From Chitinophagaceae bacterium (GTDB lineage Bacteria; Bacteroidota; Bacteroidia; Chitinophagales; Chitinophagaceae): 64,000 nt of DNA. Shown here in pieces: positions 45,367 through 55,054 of this stretch. The notes under the pieces were generated by a model. That model was not told where the DNA came from. It ran no database searches and was given only the letters and a program-made list of their open reading frames with translations. Made by a program: the position numbers and the translations under genes. How positions within the stretch are numbered: the stretch's first letter is position 1; each line of letters starts with the position of its first letter. The stretch spans positions 1 through 64,000 of the forward strand of contig CANFHA010000019.1 in NCBI GenBank assembly GCA_947446645.1. The letters run 5' to 3'.

Positions 45367-46518
45367 GTGTTGAGCTTAAAACGTCTCTTTTCCTTATTAG
45401 TATTGGTTTTCGGGTTGTCCGGCATTGTAAATTCTTCTTTTGCACAGGAGCCGGGAAATCATGAAAATGTGCCTGCTGAAGGTGCAGCGCCGGCCCACGA
45501 AGAAAAAAAAGGCATAAATATAACAGAATTAGTTTTTGGCCACGTGTCAGATTCGCACGAGTGGCATCTTTTTAGCCTGAAGAAGGAAAATGGTCAGGAA
45601 AAGGCAATTGCTCTTCCTCTGCCTATGATCATTTACCAGCCAAGTACGGGCCTGAAGATATTTTCATCTTCACACTTTGAAGAATGGCACAAAGATGCTG
45701 AGGGTAAAATGATCAGCAATGAGCATGAAGGCTTTTATATGGAGAAGGTAATGAAAGAGAAAGTATTGGCTACTGATGGTTCCAAAGTTTACGATTTCTC
45801 TATTACTAAAAATGTCCTTTCGATGCTGATAGGTGTTGTCCTTCTGCTTTGGGCTATGACATCTGCAGCACGGAAATACAAATCCATGACCGCCCCGCGC
45901 GGGTTTCAGAACGGACTGGAAGTGCTCATCATATTTATCAGGGATGAGGTAGCAAGGCCCAACCTAGGCGCTAAATACAAGAAATTCCTGCCACTGCTGC
46001 TTACTATTTTCTTTTTTATCTGGATCAACAACCTGCTGGGGTTGTTGCCCGGCGGTGCTAACTTCACGGGTAATATCGCCGTGACGGCTTGTTTGGCTCT
46101 TATATCGTTTGTGGTGATGCTGGCAAACAGTAACAAGCATTTCTGGAGCCACCTGCTAAACCCCCAGGGCCTTCCGTTCCTGGTGAAATGCCTGCTGGTA
46201 CTGATAGAAGTTATGTCTCTCTTTATCAAGCCTATTGCATTGATGATACGTCTTTTTGCAAATATGCTAGCTGGCCATATTGTAATTCTCAGCGTTATAT
46301 GTTTGATATTTATATTTGCGATTTTGAATGTATATGTGGGTGGTGGGTTTGTGATCGTATCTTTGGCATTCTCTATATTTATGTTTATGTTGGAGTTGCT
46401 GGTGGCAGTGATACAGGCATTCATCTTTGTAAACCTTACGGCAGTTTTTATCGGTCAAGCAGTAGAGGGCGACCATGATCATGACCATGTGGCCGTGGGT
46501 GAAGGTGCTGGTCACTAA
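45367..46518 (+). CDS. atpB: ATP synthase subunit a
   Basis: The membrane subunit forming the proton half-channels. 383 residues, longer than usual because a signal-like segment (ending SFAQ near residue 27) and a hydrophilic extension (about 30-140) come before the channel part, as often in Bacteroidota. The essential Arg is in IRLFANMLAGH. At the start, GTG is followed by TTG; either could initiate. The C-terminus is His/Asp-rich. First gene of the atpB-E-F-H-A set. Confidence 0.94.
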   Translation: MLSLKRLFSLLVLVFGLSGIVNSSFAQEPGNHENVPAEGAAPAHEEKKGINITELVFGHVSDSHEWHLFSLKKENGQEKAIALPLPMIIYQPSTGLKIFSSSHFEEWHKDAEGKMISNEHEGFYMEKVMKEKVLATDGSKVYDFSITKNVLSMLIGVVLLLWAMTSAARKYKSMTAPRGFQNGLEVLIIFIRDEVARPNLGAKYKKFLPLLLTIFFFIWINNLLGLLPGGANFTGNIAVTACLALISFVVMLANSNKHFWSHLLNPQGLPFLVKCLLVLIEVMSLFIKPIALMIRLFANMLAGHIVILSVICLIFIFAILNVYVGGGFVIVSLAFSIFMFMLELLVAVIQAFIFVNLTAVFIGQAVEGDHDHDHVAVGEGAGH

Positions 46519-46597
46519 TAGTTGAGCAAACAGGAAATCAATTTAAAGAAATACAAATAGAGTAAAGCAGTTTTTTTTAATCAAAAACCATAGTAAC

Positions 46598-46849
46598 ATG
46601 TCAGTATTAATGAACACAATTATGTTAGCAGGCGACACGGCTAAGGCCGGTGGTGCTATTGGCGCAGGTATTGCCGCACTTGGTGCAGGCTTAGGTATCG
46701 GCCAGATCGGTAAAGGTGCAGTAGAAGCTATTGCACGCCAGCCCGAAGCTATGAGCGACATCCGCGCTAACATGATCCTGACTGCTGCCTTCATTGAGGG
46801 CGTGGCACTGTTTGCGGTTATCGCAGGCATCCTCGCTATCTTTGTATAG
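46598..46849 (+). CDS. atpE: ATP synthase subunit c
   Basis: An 83-residue hairpin of two membrane helices that forms the rotor ring. The ion-binding Glu is E67 in AFIEGVALF. No extra Ser/Thr pair follows it, which points to protons more than sodium (inferred). The loop ARQPEA is conserved. A strong hairpin follows at 46868. Confidence 0.95.
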   Translation: MSVLMNTIMLAGDTAKAGGAIGAGIAALGAGLGIGQIGKGAVEAIARQPEAMSDIRANMILTAAFIEGVALFAVIAGILAIFV

Positions 46850-46867
46850 TAGCCAGGCCAAGAACGT

Positions 46868-46911
46868 AATAACTGCATCCGACGCAGAGGGCAGAGGATG
46901 CAGTTATTTTT
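46868..46911 (+). terminator. terminator-like hairpin between atpE and atpF
   Basis: AATAACTGCATCC (46868-46880) and GGATGCAGTTATT (46896-46908) form a perfect 13-bp stem with a 15-nt loop, ending in T. It sits 18 bp after the atpE stop, inside the operon. It would lower downstream transcription and favour c-subunit output, or stabilise the upstream mRNA end. Confidence 0.65.
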
Positions 46912-47003
46912 AAATCAAAATCAAAAGTCAAAATCGCAAGTGTGCATTGCATTCTTAGTTTTGGCCTTCAACCAAATAACTTTAACCAAATAATTGAATT
47001 AAA

Positions 47004-47498
47004 ATGGATTTACTGACCCCGGAACTCGGTTTATTCTTCTGGACACTGATAGCGTTTCTAGCGGTTTTTCTAATCCTGAAAAAATTTGCGTGGAAACCAA
47101 TACTTAACTCACTTGGTGAGCGTGAGAAAGGCATTGCAGATTCGATAGCGACTGCGGAGCGCGTAAAGAGCGAAATGAGCCAACTACAGGCAGAAAACGA
47201 AAAGCTGCTGGTACAGGCCCGTGAGGAGCGCACTACAATGCTGAAAGAAGCTAAGGAGATGAAAGACCGCATAATAGGAGAGGCTAAAGAGCAGGCTAAA
47301 GTAGAAGCTAATAAGATAATAGTGGATGCCCAGCAGCAGATAATACAACAGAAGAATGCCGCGCTTACTGAAGTGAAGAATGAGATAGGCAACCTGGCGG
47401 TAGAAGTGGCGGGCAGGATACTCCGTAAGCAACTGAATGCTGCGGAAGGCCAGGACGCATACATGAAGATGCTTGCTGAAGACATTAAGCTTAATTAA
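47004..47498 (+). CDS. atpF: ATP synthase subunit b
   Basis: A 164-residue stalk subunit with an N-terminal membrane helix (about 8-27) and a long charged coiled coil (about 35-155). It links the a subunit to the catalytic head. ATG at 47004. The gap to atpE is 154 bp and holds the hairpin and AAAGTCAAAA-type AT-rich sequence. Confidence 0.92.
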   Translation: MDLLTPELGLFFWTLIAFLAVFLILKKFAWKPILNSLGEREKGIADSIATAERVKSEMSQLQAENEKLLVQAREERTTMLKEAKEMKDRIIGEAKEQAKVEANKIIVDAQQQIIQQKNAALTEVKNEIGNLAVEVAGRILRKQLNAAEGQDAYMKMLAEDIKLN

Positions 47499-47532
47499 TT
47501 TGAAAATTTGAAAGTGTGCAAATTTGAAAATC
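47495..47532. repeat. TTTGAAAAT-family intergenic repeat
   Basis: AATTTGAAAATTTGAAAGTG then TGCAAATTTGAAAAT. It begins at the atpF stop and pairs loosely in reverse orientation with the copy at 47631-47667. Confidence 0.6.
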
Positions 47533-47630
47533 GCTCTCAGTGAGAAATTTTAAATGCCACAACTCAAATTAGACGAAAAGAAATAATTTTAAAGAATAAA
47601 GAAGGTAGAGGCTTTGAAAGGCCAGTACGG

Positions 47631-47667
47631 CATTTTCAAATTTTCAAATCTTCACATTTTCAAATTA
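47631..47667. repeat. TTTGAAAAT-family repeat, reverse orientation
   Basis: CATTTTCAAATTTTCAAATC then TTCACATTTTCAAATTA. It is just upstream of atpH and yields the false peptide NLHIFKLE in that frame. Confidence 0.6.
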
Positions 47668-47673
47668 GAAACA

Positions 47674-48237
47674 ATGCAAAATCCACGTCTTGCGTCTCGT
47701 TATGCAAAATCATTGCTGGACCTGGCAGTTGAAAAAAACTGCCTGGATGCAGTGCTCCAGGATATGCAGGTGCTGAAGAGCATTTGCGCTCAGAGCCGCG
47801 ATTTTGACGTAATGCTGCGCAGCCCTGTTATCAGTGCTGAAAAGAAGCTTTCTGTTATTTCGGAGGTGTTGAAGCGATTCAATGTGAACCCGTTCACAAC
47901 AGCGCTTATTAACCTGCTGGTGGCTAAGGGCCGCGAGCTGAACCTGCCGGAGATTGCGCCTGCATTTATTGAACAATATAATTTGCTTAAGAACATTCGC
48001 ACAGTGAAGATCACCACTGCAGTGCCAATGAACGATACGATCAAGAACAGTATCTCCGCAAAGGTGGCGGGGTATATGCCTACTGATAAAATAGAATTGA
48101 AGACTGAGGTTGATGAAAGCCTGATTGGCGGATTTGTGCTGGAGGTTGAGGACAGGCTATATGATGCAAGTGTGAAAACGAGCCTGAATGATATAAGGAA
48201 TGCGGTAATAGACACCAGTTATGTGACGAAGATGTAG
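47674..48237 (+). CDS. atpH: ATP synthase subunit delta
   Basis: A 187-residue stator subunit holding the head to subunit b. The family start MQNPRLASRYAKSLLDLAVE is at 47674. The frame extends 20 codons upstream, but that segment is repeat-derived and nearly the same peptide as the false extension of rsmI. The C-terminal KTEVDESLIGGFVLEVEDRLYD segment matches the family. Confidence 0.93.
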   Translation: MQNPRLASRYAKSLLDLAVEKNCLDAVLQDMQVLKSICAQSRDFDVMLRSPVISAEKKLSVISEVLKRFNVNPFTTALINLLVAKGRELNLPEIAPAFIEQYNLLKNIRTVKITTAVPMNDTIKNSISAKVAGYMPTDKIELKTEVDESLIGGFVLEVEDRLYDASVKTSLNDIRNAVIDTSYVTKM

Positions 48238-48240
48238 GTT

Positions 48241-48277
48241 AATTTTCAATTTGCAGATGTGCAAATTTGAAAATTCA
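48241..48277. repeat. TTTGAAAAT-family intergenic repeat
   Basis: AATTTTCAATTTGCAGATGT then GCAAATTTGAAAATTCA. It fills part of the 90-bp gap between atpH and atpA. Confidence 0.55.
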
Positions 48278-48327
48278 CCGGATTTTGAGTTTTAAAATTT
48301 TAAATTTTGACTTTTTAATTTATAATT

Positions 48328-49908
48328 ATGGTTGATATTAAACCGGATGAAATATCGGCGATCCTCCGCCAGCAGCTGAGCCACGTAGACAACGCGGCCA
48401 CTCTTGAAGAAGTAGGTACCGTATTGCAGATAGGAGACGGTATAGCCCGTGTGTATGGCTTGACAAGCGTGCGCCAGGGTGAGCTCGTTGAATTTGGCAA
48501 CGGTGTAAAAGCTATCGCGCTTAACCTTGAAGAAGACAATGTAGGTGTGGTATTGATGGGTGACTACATGCAGATCAAAGAAGGCGATAAGGTAAAGCGT
48601 ACCAACAAGATCGCCTCTATTATGGTGGGCGATGGTATGGCAGGCCGAGTGGTAAACACACTGGGCGAGCCTATAGACGGTAAAGGCCCAATAAAAGGTG
48701 AGCTGTATGAAATGCCACTGGAGCGTAAGGCCCCAGGCGTTATCTTCCGTGAGCCTGTAAAAGAGCCACTGCAGACCGGTATCAAGGCGATCGATGCTAT
48801 GATCCCGATAGGTCGCGGACAGCGTGAGCTGGTGATCGGTGACCGCCAGACAGGCAAGACGGCTATCTGTATAGATACCATCATCAATCAAAAAGAATTT
48901 CATGCTGCCGGTAATACGGTTTATTGCATATATGTAGCTATCGGGCAGAAAGCATCTACGGTGGCACAGGTAATGAAGACCCTGGAAGACAATGGCGCTA
49001 TGGGTTATACTACCATAGTTGCGGCTTCTGCGTCTGAGCCTGCTCCACTACAGTTCTATGCTCCGTTTGCCGGTGCTGCTATCGGGGAGTTCTTCCGTGA
49101 TACAGGCCGTCCAGCTCTGATCATATATGATGACCTTTCAAAGCAGGCTGTGGCTTACCGTGAGGTGTCGCTGCTACTGCGTCGTCCCCCAGGACGTGAG
49201 GCTTATCCGGGTGATGTATTCTACCTGCATAGCCGTTTGCTGGAGCGCGCTGCGAAAGTTATCAATAACAATGAGGTAGCCAGGCAAATGAACGACCTGC
49301 CTGAGAGCATCAGGCACCTGGTAAAGGGTGGTGGTTCGCTTACAGCGCTACCAATCATCGAAACACAGGCGGGTGACGTATCTGCATACATTCCAACGAA
49401 TGTGATCTCGATCACAGACGGGCAGATATTCCTTGAGTCGAACCTGTTCAACTCCGGTATCCGCCCGGCGATAAACGTGGGTATCTCTGTAAGCCGAGTG
49501 GGTGGTAATGCACAGATCAAATCGATGAAGAAAGTGGCGGGTACGCTGAAGCTGGACCAGGCGCTCTACCGAGAAATGGAAGCGTTCTCTAAGTTCGGTG
49601 GTGACCTTGATGCTGCAACGAAAAACGTAATTGATAAGGGAAGCCGCAACGTGGAAATCCTTAAGCAGTTACAGTTCAATCCGTATAGCGTAGAAAAGCA
49701 GGTTGCTATCCTGTACCTGGGTACCAATAACCTGATCCGTGAAGTACCCGTGAAAAATGTAAGAGCATTTGAAGAGGTATTTCTGCAGCAGATGGAAGCC
49801 AGGCATAGCGATGTGCTTAAGGAATTCAAGAAGGGAAATCTTCCGGAAGCCGGACTTGAAAAGCTCACAAAGCTGGCCCAGGAGCTGATACCACAGTTTA
49901 AAAATTAG
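48328..49908 (+). CDS. atpA: ATP synthase subunit alpha
   Basis: A 526-residue non-catalytic head subunit. The P-loop GDRQTGKT is at 171-178. The N-terminal [20 protein letters not shown] and the [20 protein letters not shown] segment with the following SITDGQ are typical. Last atp gene here: a terminator follows and atpG is not in the window. Confidence 0.97.
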   Translation: MVDIKPDEISAILRQQLSHVDNAATLEEVGTVLQIGDGIARVYGLTSVRQGELVEFGNGVKAIALNLEEDNVGVVLMGDYMQIKEGDKVKRTNKIASIMVGDGMAGRVVNTLGEPIDGKGPIKGELYEMPLERKAPGVIFREPVKEPLQTGIKAIDAMIPIGRGQRELVIGDRQTGKTAICIDTIINQKEFHAAGNTVYCIYVAIGQKASTVAQVMKTLEDNGAMGYTTIVAASASEPAPLQFYAPFAGAAIGEFFRDTGRPALIIYDDLSKQAVAYREVSLLLRRPPGREAYPGDVFYLHSRLLERAAKVINNNEVARQMNDLPESIRHLVKGGGSLTALPIIETQAGDVSAYIPTNVISITDGQIFLESNLFNSGIRPAINVGISVSRVGGNAQIKSMKKVAGTLKLDQALYREMEAFSKFGGDLDAATKNVIDKGSRNVEILKQLQFNPYSVEKQVAILYLGTNNLIREVPVKNVRAFEEVFLQQMEARHSDVLKEFKKGNLPEAGLEKLTKLAQELIPQFKN

Positions 49909-49964
49909 TATTTGGGAATTAGTCCTTTGAAATTGGGATTGTTTTCAAAACAGTAGATATACAG

Positions 49965-49990
49965 AGCCCCCGAGAGATTGGGGGCTTTTT
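49965..49990 (+). terminator. rho-independent terminator after atpA
   Basis: AGCCCCC (49965-49971) and GGGGGCT (49980-49986) with an 8-nt loop, then TTTT. It ends the atp transcript 57 bp after atpA. Confidence 0.85.
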
Positions 49991-50002
49991 CTATATTTAG
50001 GA

Positions 50003-50443
50003 ATGGACAGTATGAATATAGTAACACGAGAAGCGACCACAGCTGACGTTAATGCAGTTTATGAGTTCGTTTGCGGGTTAGAGAATGAAGCATTTGATAT
50101 GGCTACCTTTGCTGCCTTTTTTTATGGAAACCTGGACAAGCACCATTACCATTACTTAATTGCAATTGAGGAAAACAGGGCGATAGGCTTTATCAGTTGT
50201 CACGGGCAGGTGTTGCTGCACCATTGCGGGTTGGTGTATGAAATACAGGAAATGTATGTGCTTCCTAAATACAGAAGCAAAGGCATAGGCAAGATGTTGC
50301 TGCATGCGCTACTTGACCGCATAAAGGATGACAATTACGTATTGCTGGAAGTATGCTCCAGCTTTAAGCGTGTGGATGCCCATCGTTTTTACGAGGCAAA
50401 CGGATTTGTGAAGACAACTTACAAGCTTAAAAGGCAGCCGTAG
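50003..50443 (+). CDS. GNAT family N-acetyltransferase
   Basis: A 146-residue enzyme of the acetyl-CoA-dependent GNAT fold. The A-motif EMYVLPKYRSKGIGKMLLHALL carries the CoA-binding Q/RxxGxG/A-type loop (RSKGIG), and a C-terminal FYEANGFVKTTYKL matches motif B. The substrate cannot be predicted. It lies 16 bp from the atp terminator and is transcribed independently. Confidence 0.88.
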   Translation: MDSMNIVTREATTADVNAVYEFVCGLENEAFDMATFAAFFYGNLDKHHYHYLIAIEENRAIGFISCHGQVLLHHCGLVYEIQEMYVLPKYRSKGIGKMLLHALLDRIKDDNYVLLEVCSSFKRVDAHRFYEANGFVKTTYKLKRQP

Positions 50444-50452
50444 CGCAGCTGG

Positions 50453-51607
50453 TTATTCAGTATGCTCTTTTTGCTCGAGCGCTGCTTTTTTTTCACGACG
50501 CTTGAAAATGCGCGCCCACTGGGCCTGAAATTTTACACCGGCATGGACCTCGGGTATTTTTTCTCCGAGCAGATGGCCCCAAGGCTTTAGCGGTTCTACG
50601 CGGTCGCAAATGATCTTGAGTATAGCTACAAAAGGTATAGAAAGGAACATGCCCGAAAAGCCCCACAAAGCGCCGCCCATAAGTACTATGATAATGGATA
50701 TGAGGGCATTGATCTGCACTTTGGATGAGACGATTTTGGTCATAATAATATTGTTATCTATAAACTGGATAACGAGGTAGCTGGCGAGTATGCCAAGCTG
50801 GGTAGAGTAGCCCTCTTTAGTGACAGTAGCCATAAGGATGGGCAATGCTATAGCAACGAGACCGCCGAGGTAAGGTAAAATATTGAGCAAGCCGCCAATA
50901 AAGCCGATGAGTATTGCTGACCGCACGCCGAGTGCGAGCAACGCAGCACTATTCATAGCCGAAACGATAACCATTTCTATCATTAGCCCCACGATGAAGC
51001 TCTGTATAGATGTTTTGGTTTCACTGAGCACCTCTGCAACACGTAATGAGTCTTTCTCAGCGAAAACCTGGAACAGGAAATCGAGGATGAGCGGTTTGTA
51101 ATAAAGCAGGAAATAAACGTAAATGGGGATAAGGACAACAATGCTGGTGATACCGAGGATAGTGTTGAGTGTCTGCCCTACATATGCCTGGCTGCCCTGT
51201 ATGGCGTTCTTTACTATTTCCATTTGCTTATCAGTGCCAATGCCGAAGCGATGGTAAATCCACTGCTGGGTATCTGTAGCTATAAGCATAGACCTGGCTT
51301 TCAGCGCAGGTATCGTTTCTGAAAAGGAGGCAATCTGTGTGGACAGGAAGTATAATACTATGCCGCCTACTCCTACCGCGATCATTACAGATATAAATGC
51401 AGCCAGCCCCCTGGGTACTCTGCGCTCGAGCTTATTATTAAGTGGGTTTAATAAAATGGCCAGCAGGCACGCCATTGATACTGGCATAAGTATATCACCA
51501 AGCACCTTAAGCGCAAAAAAGAAAAGGATAAGCCCCAATAGGATTACCGTGGCTTTTATATAGAAAGGGTATGTTTTTATCTCTTTTACCGGGTGGGGTG
51601 CATCCAT
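50453..51607 (-). CDS. AI-2E family transporter
   Basis: A 384-residue membrane protein of the AI-2E/TqsA (PerM) family with about seven or eight helices: two at about 17-55, one at 65-90, then a soluble middle and a helix cluster (150-345) with GGLLNILPYLGGLVAIALP. The family includes exporters of autoinducer 2 and ion/proton-linked carriers; the name does not prove AI-2 transport. Ends with a charged tail. Convergent with the GNAT gene. Confidence 0.88.
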   Translation of the reverse strand: MDAPHPVKEIKTYPFYIKATVILLGLILFFFALKVLGDILMPVSMACLLAILLNPLNNKLERRVPRGLAAFISVMIAVGVGGIVLYFLSTQIASFSETIPALKARSMLIATDTQQWIYHRFGIGTDKQMEIVKNAIQGSQAYVGQTLNTILGITSIVVLIPIYVYFLLYYKPLILDFLFQVFAEKDSLRVAEVLSETKTSIQSFIVGLMIEMVIVSAMNSAALLALGVRSAILIGFIGGLLNILPYLGGLVAIALPILMATVTKEGYSTQLGILASYLVIQFIDNNIIMTKIVSSKVQINALISIIIVLMGGALWGFSGMFLSIPFVAILKIICDRVEPLKPWGHLLGEKIPEVHAGVKFQAQWARIFKRREKKAALEQKEHTE

Positions 51608-51765
51608 AAATATATGATTGTAGTTAACGCCCTATAAAACCGTACCACCGAAGGTATTGTGCTCAAAGTCAGGGAGGTATAAAGATATCAAGCAACTGCT
51701 AATGCTCGTTCTTTGCCGAAGTAACCAGGGTTTCTCTGAAACTATTTCCGTGTGACTAAGACCAA

Positions 51766-52866
51766 CTAAAACTCAGGCTGATCTTTCATGAGGACGATAT
51801 AGTTCGAGAAACGCTTCACGGTAGGGTCATCAACTTCAGCTGATGGGAGCAGCGTGTACTTGCATGAGCTATTGAAGTATTCTTTGTAGATATCATCCAT
51901 CAACGACCGATTGAGATAGTAAGTGTATGGGGCGCGGTTTGGGGCAAAGCGATACTGAGGTTTCAGCTGCCAGTCGTAGCAATTTTTGCAGGTCATAGCA
52001 ATGTTCACAAACCGTCCTTTAAACCCGGTCTTCTTTTTTATAGACCCTGCCAACGTTTTTTTATGGGCCATATTTCCATGGTTGAGGCCGGCGAAAACAA
52101 TGAACTTTTTGATGCTGTCGCGCTCAATCTCATTTACGACATTGGTGTACATGGTTTTGTTGCGCTTGCCAAACCTGCTGTAGGTATCTTCATTGTACAT
52201 TATCTCATCTACCTGCTTCATGTTGTCGCCGAAATACTGCTCAAACGCGCTCCTGTTATCATCTATCTCGGCGCGTATGTCTTCGTATAGAGAGCCGTAG
52301 GATCTTTGAATATCGCCATGAAGCCAGCCTATGGTATCAATAGTAACCGTATCAATAAAGGAAAGGGTAGTGTAGATATCCAATGGCTTTTCTTTGTCTT
52401 TAGGTGCCAGCATTTTCAGCACTTTCAGGAATTCAGCCCTTTCGAAGTCCATACCCCTTATGGTTATCTTATGTTCCAGGGTTTTGTTGTAGCGGTAAAG
52501 GTTTTTCCAAAAATCGCGGTTGGGTTTTTTCTGTGCATAGATGAGCACCGGACTAGTAAAAAGGGTAGTATCTCCGGTGGACAGGTACAGATTATAAAGA
52601 TAGGCCGCGCTGCGGCCAATCTCCATAAATACATCGGTCAGGCCAAAGTTTTTGTTCAGGTATTTCAGTAACGCCAGCTTCACTTCTGATACACCATATA
52701 CTCCGTGAAACTCACCCAGGAAAAACGCATCGTATTTGTCAAAGCGAATGTTGCTGTCGATTGATAATTCCAGCGTGTTATCTGTTGCGGTTTTGAAGCA
52801 GCCAAACTGCTGTGCGTGACTGATGGAAGCAGTGAACAGGAGCATAAAAAGTATGTAGCACTTCAT
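51766..52866 (-). CDS. secreted EreA/TIKI-like hydrolase-fold protein
   Basis: A 366-residue exported protein (signal peptide ending SHAQ at about residue 18). Residues 45-85 (AFFLGEFHGVYGVSEVKLAL) and FMEIGRSAAYLYN fit the erythromycin-esterase/ChaN-like superfamily, as do RGMDFERA and the late FAGLNHGNMAHKK with its conserved His. EreA enzymes are cytoplasmic and act on macrolides; this one is exported, so a different substrate is likely. Family placement is moderate, and no partner gene helps. Confidence 0.6.
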   Translation of the reverse strand: MKCYILFMLLFTASISHAQQFGCFKTATDNTLELSIDSNIRFDKYDAFFLGEFHGVYGVSEVKLALLKYLNKNFGLTDVFMEIGRSAAYLYNLYLSTGDTTLFTSPVLIYAQKKPNRDFWKNLYRYNKTLEHKITIRGMDFERAEFLKVLKMLAPKDKEKPLDIYTTLSFIDTVTIDTIGWLHGDIQRSYGSLYEDIRAEIDDNRSAFEQYFGDNMKQVDEIMYNEDTYSRFGKRNKTMYTNVVNEIERDSIKKFIVFAGLNHGNMAHKKTLAGSIKKKTGFKGRFVNIAMTCKNCYDWQLKPQYRFAPNRAPYTYYLNRSLMDDIYKEYFNSSCKYTLLPSAEVDDPTVKRFSNYIVLMKDQPEF

Positions 52867-52949
52867 TTCTGATTGTTGCGGTATTGATGTATGTAAAAAT
52901 AACGCAAAAAAAGAGACTGCGTGCCACTTACGTACACTAGCTGCAATGT

Positions 52950-54206
52950 CTAATACTTCTCTCTTTTTACTCCGAATATCTTGAATGTAATGCCCGGGAA
53001 AACCTGCTTAAAGTTATTGGTGGCGATCAGTTCAGGGCAGATGCTCACTCCACTCATTAACCTTACGGTACAGAATGCTTTAAAAGTATTTGCCTTGAAA
53101 TAGTTTCCTTTCTCAACAGCCAGGTAACCGATTCCTACGGAGAAGCCCCGAATCTTTACCCCCAGCATTTCCTCATCATAGCTGCTGCCAGCCTGCAGGT
53201 TAATGAACCAATTATCACTAACCAGGTATTCTCCATCAGGTTTCCGGTCGAAAAAGAAATAAGGTGAGGCGAATAGGGTATAGTAGTCGTAGTCTTTGCC
53301 GTTTCTATAACTGCCGTAATTAAAGTAGGAGATGCCAAGCTCAGCATTCGGAGAGATAGTATTACGCACTATTCCTACTCCGATATTACCATATGCAGCA
53401 AACCGGTGCGTAGGTGTACCTGCCACATCGGCGTACTGGCCATATTCTTTTTTCAGGATATGGTCAAACTTGACAAAATACATTTTATCTATAATATGAT
53501 TCTTAAGAAAAAATTTAGGCGTACTGTCATTGGTAAGCCGAGCGAAATAGGGCCTATAGATGCATGATGACGGATGGGTGAAGGCCCTGTCTAGTTCCGC
53601 CGGACCACGCACAGATGCCAGTGTATCAATGGCGTGAAGCATAACAGTTTTTTCGGACACTATTTTTTCTATGTCCCGGTAGTTATTCAATACAAAAGTA
53701 ACCTGCATTGACCGTAGCCAACGGGATGTAGATATGGTTGTACCTGGTATGAGTTGCAATATTATTCTTACGGTATCCTGTTCCAGTTTTAGCCGTTCGG
53801 TTTCGCCATGCCTGTTCACATAAATGTCTCCTTCAGGGTTATGTTTCAAAAAACGTATCTGCCTGTAGTCCTTGCCATGTTCCAGTGAATAATCAATTCT
53901 CACATTGCCGGTTCCATTTTCCAGAGAGTCTTTATAAAATGCGATATCGGTGGTAAACTGTGTGAGTATCGAATCCAGCTTAGCCAGATACTTATAGTCG
54001 CCTATCTGTTGCATCTCTACGATCATTTTACCGTTTTTCAGGTATACAAAGTCCTCAACGTTTGGCAACGGAGTTACGTTGAATGTTTTTTTAGTTTTAC
54101 TCCAGCCATACACTGTGTTATAGAAGTCCAGTGTTTCATTTTGGGCAAAAAGAGCCAGCTGCATGCTTATGAGTATAAGCACGGTCATCACTAATGATCG
54201 TTTCAT
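52950..54206 (-). CDS. secreted protein with C-terminal beta-barrel-like domain
   Basis: A 418-residue protein with a signal peptide (ending ALFAQ, about residue 22). The first half is mixed; the second half (about 250-418) shows aromatic-ended amphipathic strands such as YGNIGVGIVRNTISPNAELG and ends FGVKREKY, suggesting an outer-membrane barrel. Unknown family. It follows the ECF sigma/anti-sigma pair on the same strand (44-bp gap) and is probably one of its targets or a co-transcribed partner. Confidence 0.6.
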   Translation of the reverse strand: MKRSLVMTVLILISMQLALFAQNETLDFYNTVYGWSKTKKTFNVTPLPNVEDFVYLKNGKMIVEMQQIGDYKYLAKLDSILTQFTTDIAFYKDSLENGTGNVRIDYSLEHGKDYRQIRFLKHNPEGDIYVNRHGETERLKLEQDTVRIILQLIPGTTISTSRWLRSMQVTFVLNNYRDIEKIVSEKTVMLHAIDTLASVRGPAELDRAFTHPSSCIYRPYFARLTNDSTPKFFLKNHIIDKMYFVKFDHILKKEYGQYADVAGTPTHRFAAYGNIGVGIVRNTISPNAELGISYFNYGSYRNGKDYDYYTLFASPYFFFDRKPDGEYLVSDNWFINLQAGSSYDEEMLGVKIRGFSVGIGYLAVEKGNYFKANTFKAFCTVRLMSGVSICPELIATNNFKQVFPGITFKIFGVKREKY

Positions 54207-54250
54207 GTTTTATTGTTTCTGTGAGAAAATAATTGTGTGTGCCTGTATGT

Positions 54251-55054
54251 TTAATAGCTGTCCTGGTATGCAGATTCGGCTTTTCGCCAGTTCCTCGGCC
54301 GGTACATTACATTGTTATCATCACTGCGATTGCTTCCCGCATCCATCCTGTTTTTCCAAAGGAAGAACTTATGCTCTATTCCCAGCCTGTTTTCCTGTCG
54401 CAGCCGTTGTACTTCATACTCCTCATGCACCACTTCACTGATGTGTACCATTGGGAGCTTGCTGATATCAATGATGTTATTTGCGGCAACTTCCTGAGGC
54501 TCGTCGTTGGTATCTTGTTCCCGATTCAAATCATTGATATGCACTACGCGCATTTTTTTCGGAACAGCCGTTGCTGCTATAGCAACGGGTACTACATTTG
54601 GTGCCGTGGTCAATCTAGCTTCGTCAGTTGGAGGTGCCTGCTGCGTCTCTGTTTCTATTTGTTTCGGATCATCTTTTGCCACACTTAGCTCAGTTTTGTA
54701 ACGCTCTGAATTACCAGTTGCTTTTTCAATCACCACCGGACTCGTCAACTCATCGACTGGCTGTGTGGTTGGTTGCGTTGCAGGTGTATTTACTACAGTA
54801 TTGTTGCTCTGTGTGATTGTACTATTATCATGTGATGCCGATGTGAGATAAATGCCTGCAGCTATAACCAGCAGCAATAACATAGCTGCTGCGGCTGCAA
54901 TGGGCTTTATTGCTATGCGCATCGCAGGCTTGCGCTCTATACGCTGCTGCAGTTTCTCCCAGGCTTCCTCCTTACCATACACTATGCCGCCTGAGAGTGT
55001 ATCCAGGCCATCTATCTTTTTCCTCAGTTCGTCCGTGGCTCTATCATTTTGCAT
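54251..55054 (-). CDS. putative anti-sigma factor
   Basis: A 267-residue protein with a cytoplasmic N-terminal part (1-48), one membrane helix (about 49-70, Ala/Leu-rich) and a periplasmic part with a Thr/Pro/Gln-rich linker. This is the layout of anti-sigma factors. Its start codon lies inside the sigma gene (11-bp overlap), so the two are co-translated. It carries no zinc-binding motif (HxxxCxxC), so any sigma binding must use another interface. Confidence 0.7.
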   Translation of the reverse strand: MQNDRATDELRKKIDGLDTLSGGIVYGKEEAWEKLQQRIERKPAMRIAIKPIAAAAAMLLLLVIAAGIYLTSASHDNSTITQSNNTVVNTPATQPTTQPVDELTSPVVIEKATGNSERYKTELSVAKDDPKQIETETQQAPPTDEARLTTAPNVVPVAIAATAVPKKMRVVHINDLNREQDTNDEPQEVAANNIIDISKLPMVHISEVVHEEYEVQRLRQENRLGIEHKFFLWKNRMDAGSNRSDDNNVMYRPRNWRKAESAYQDSY

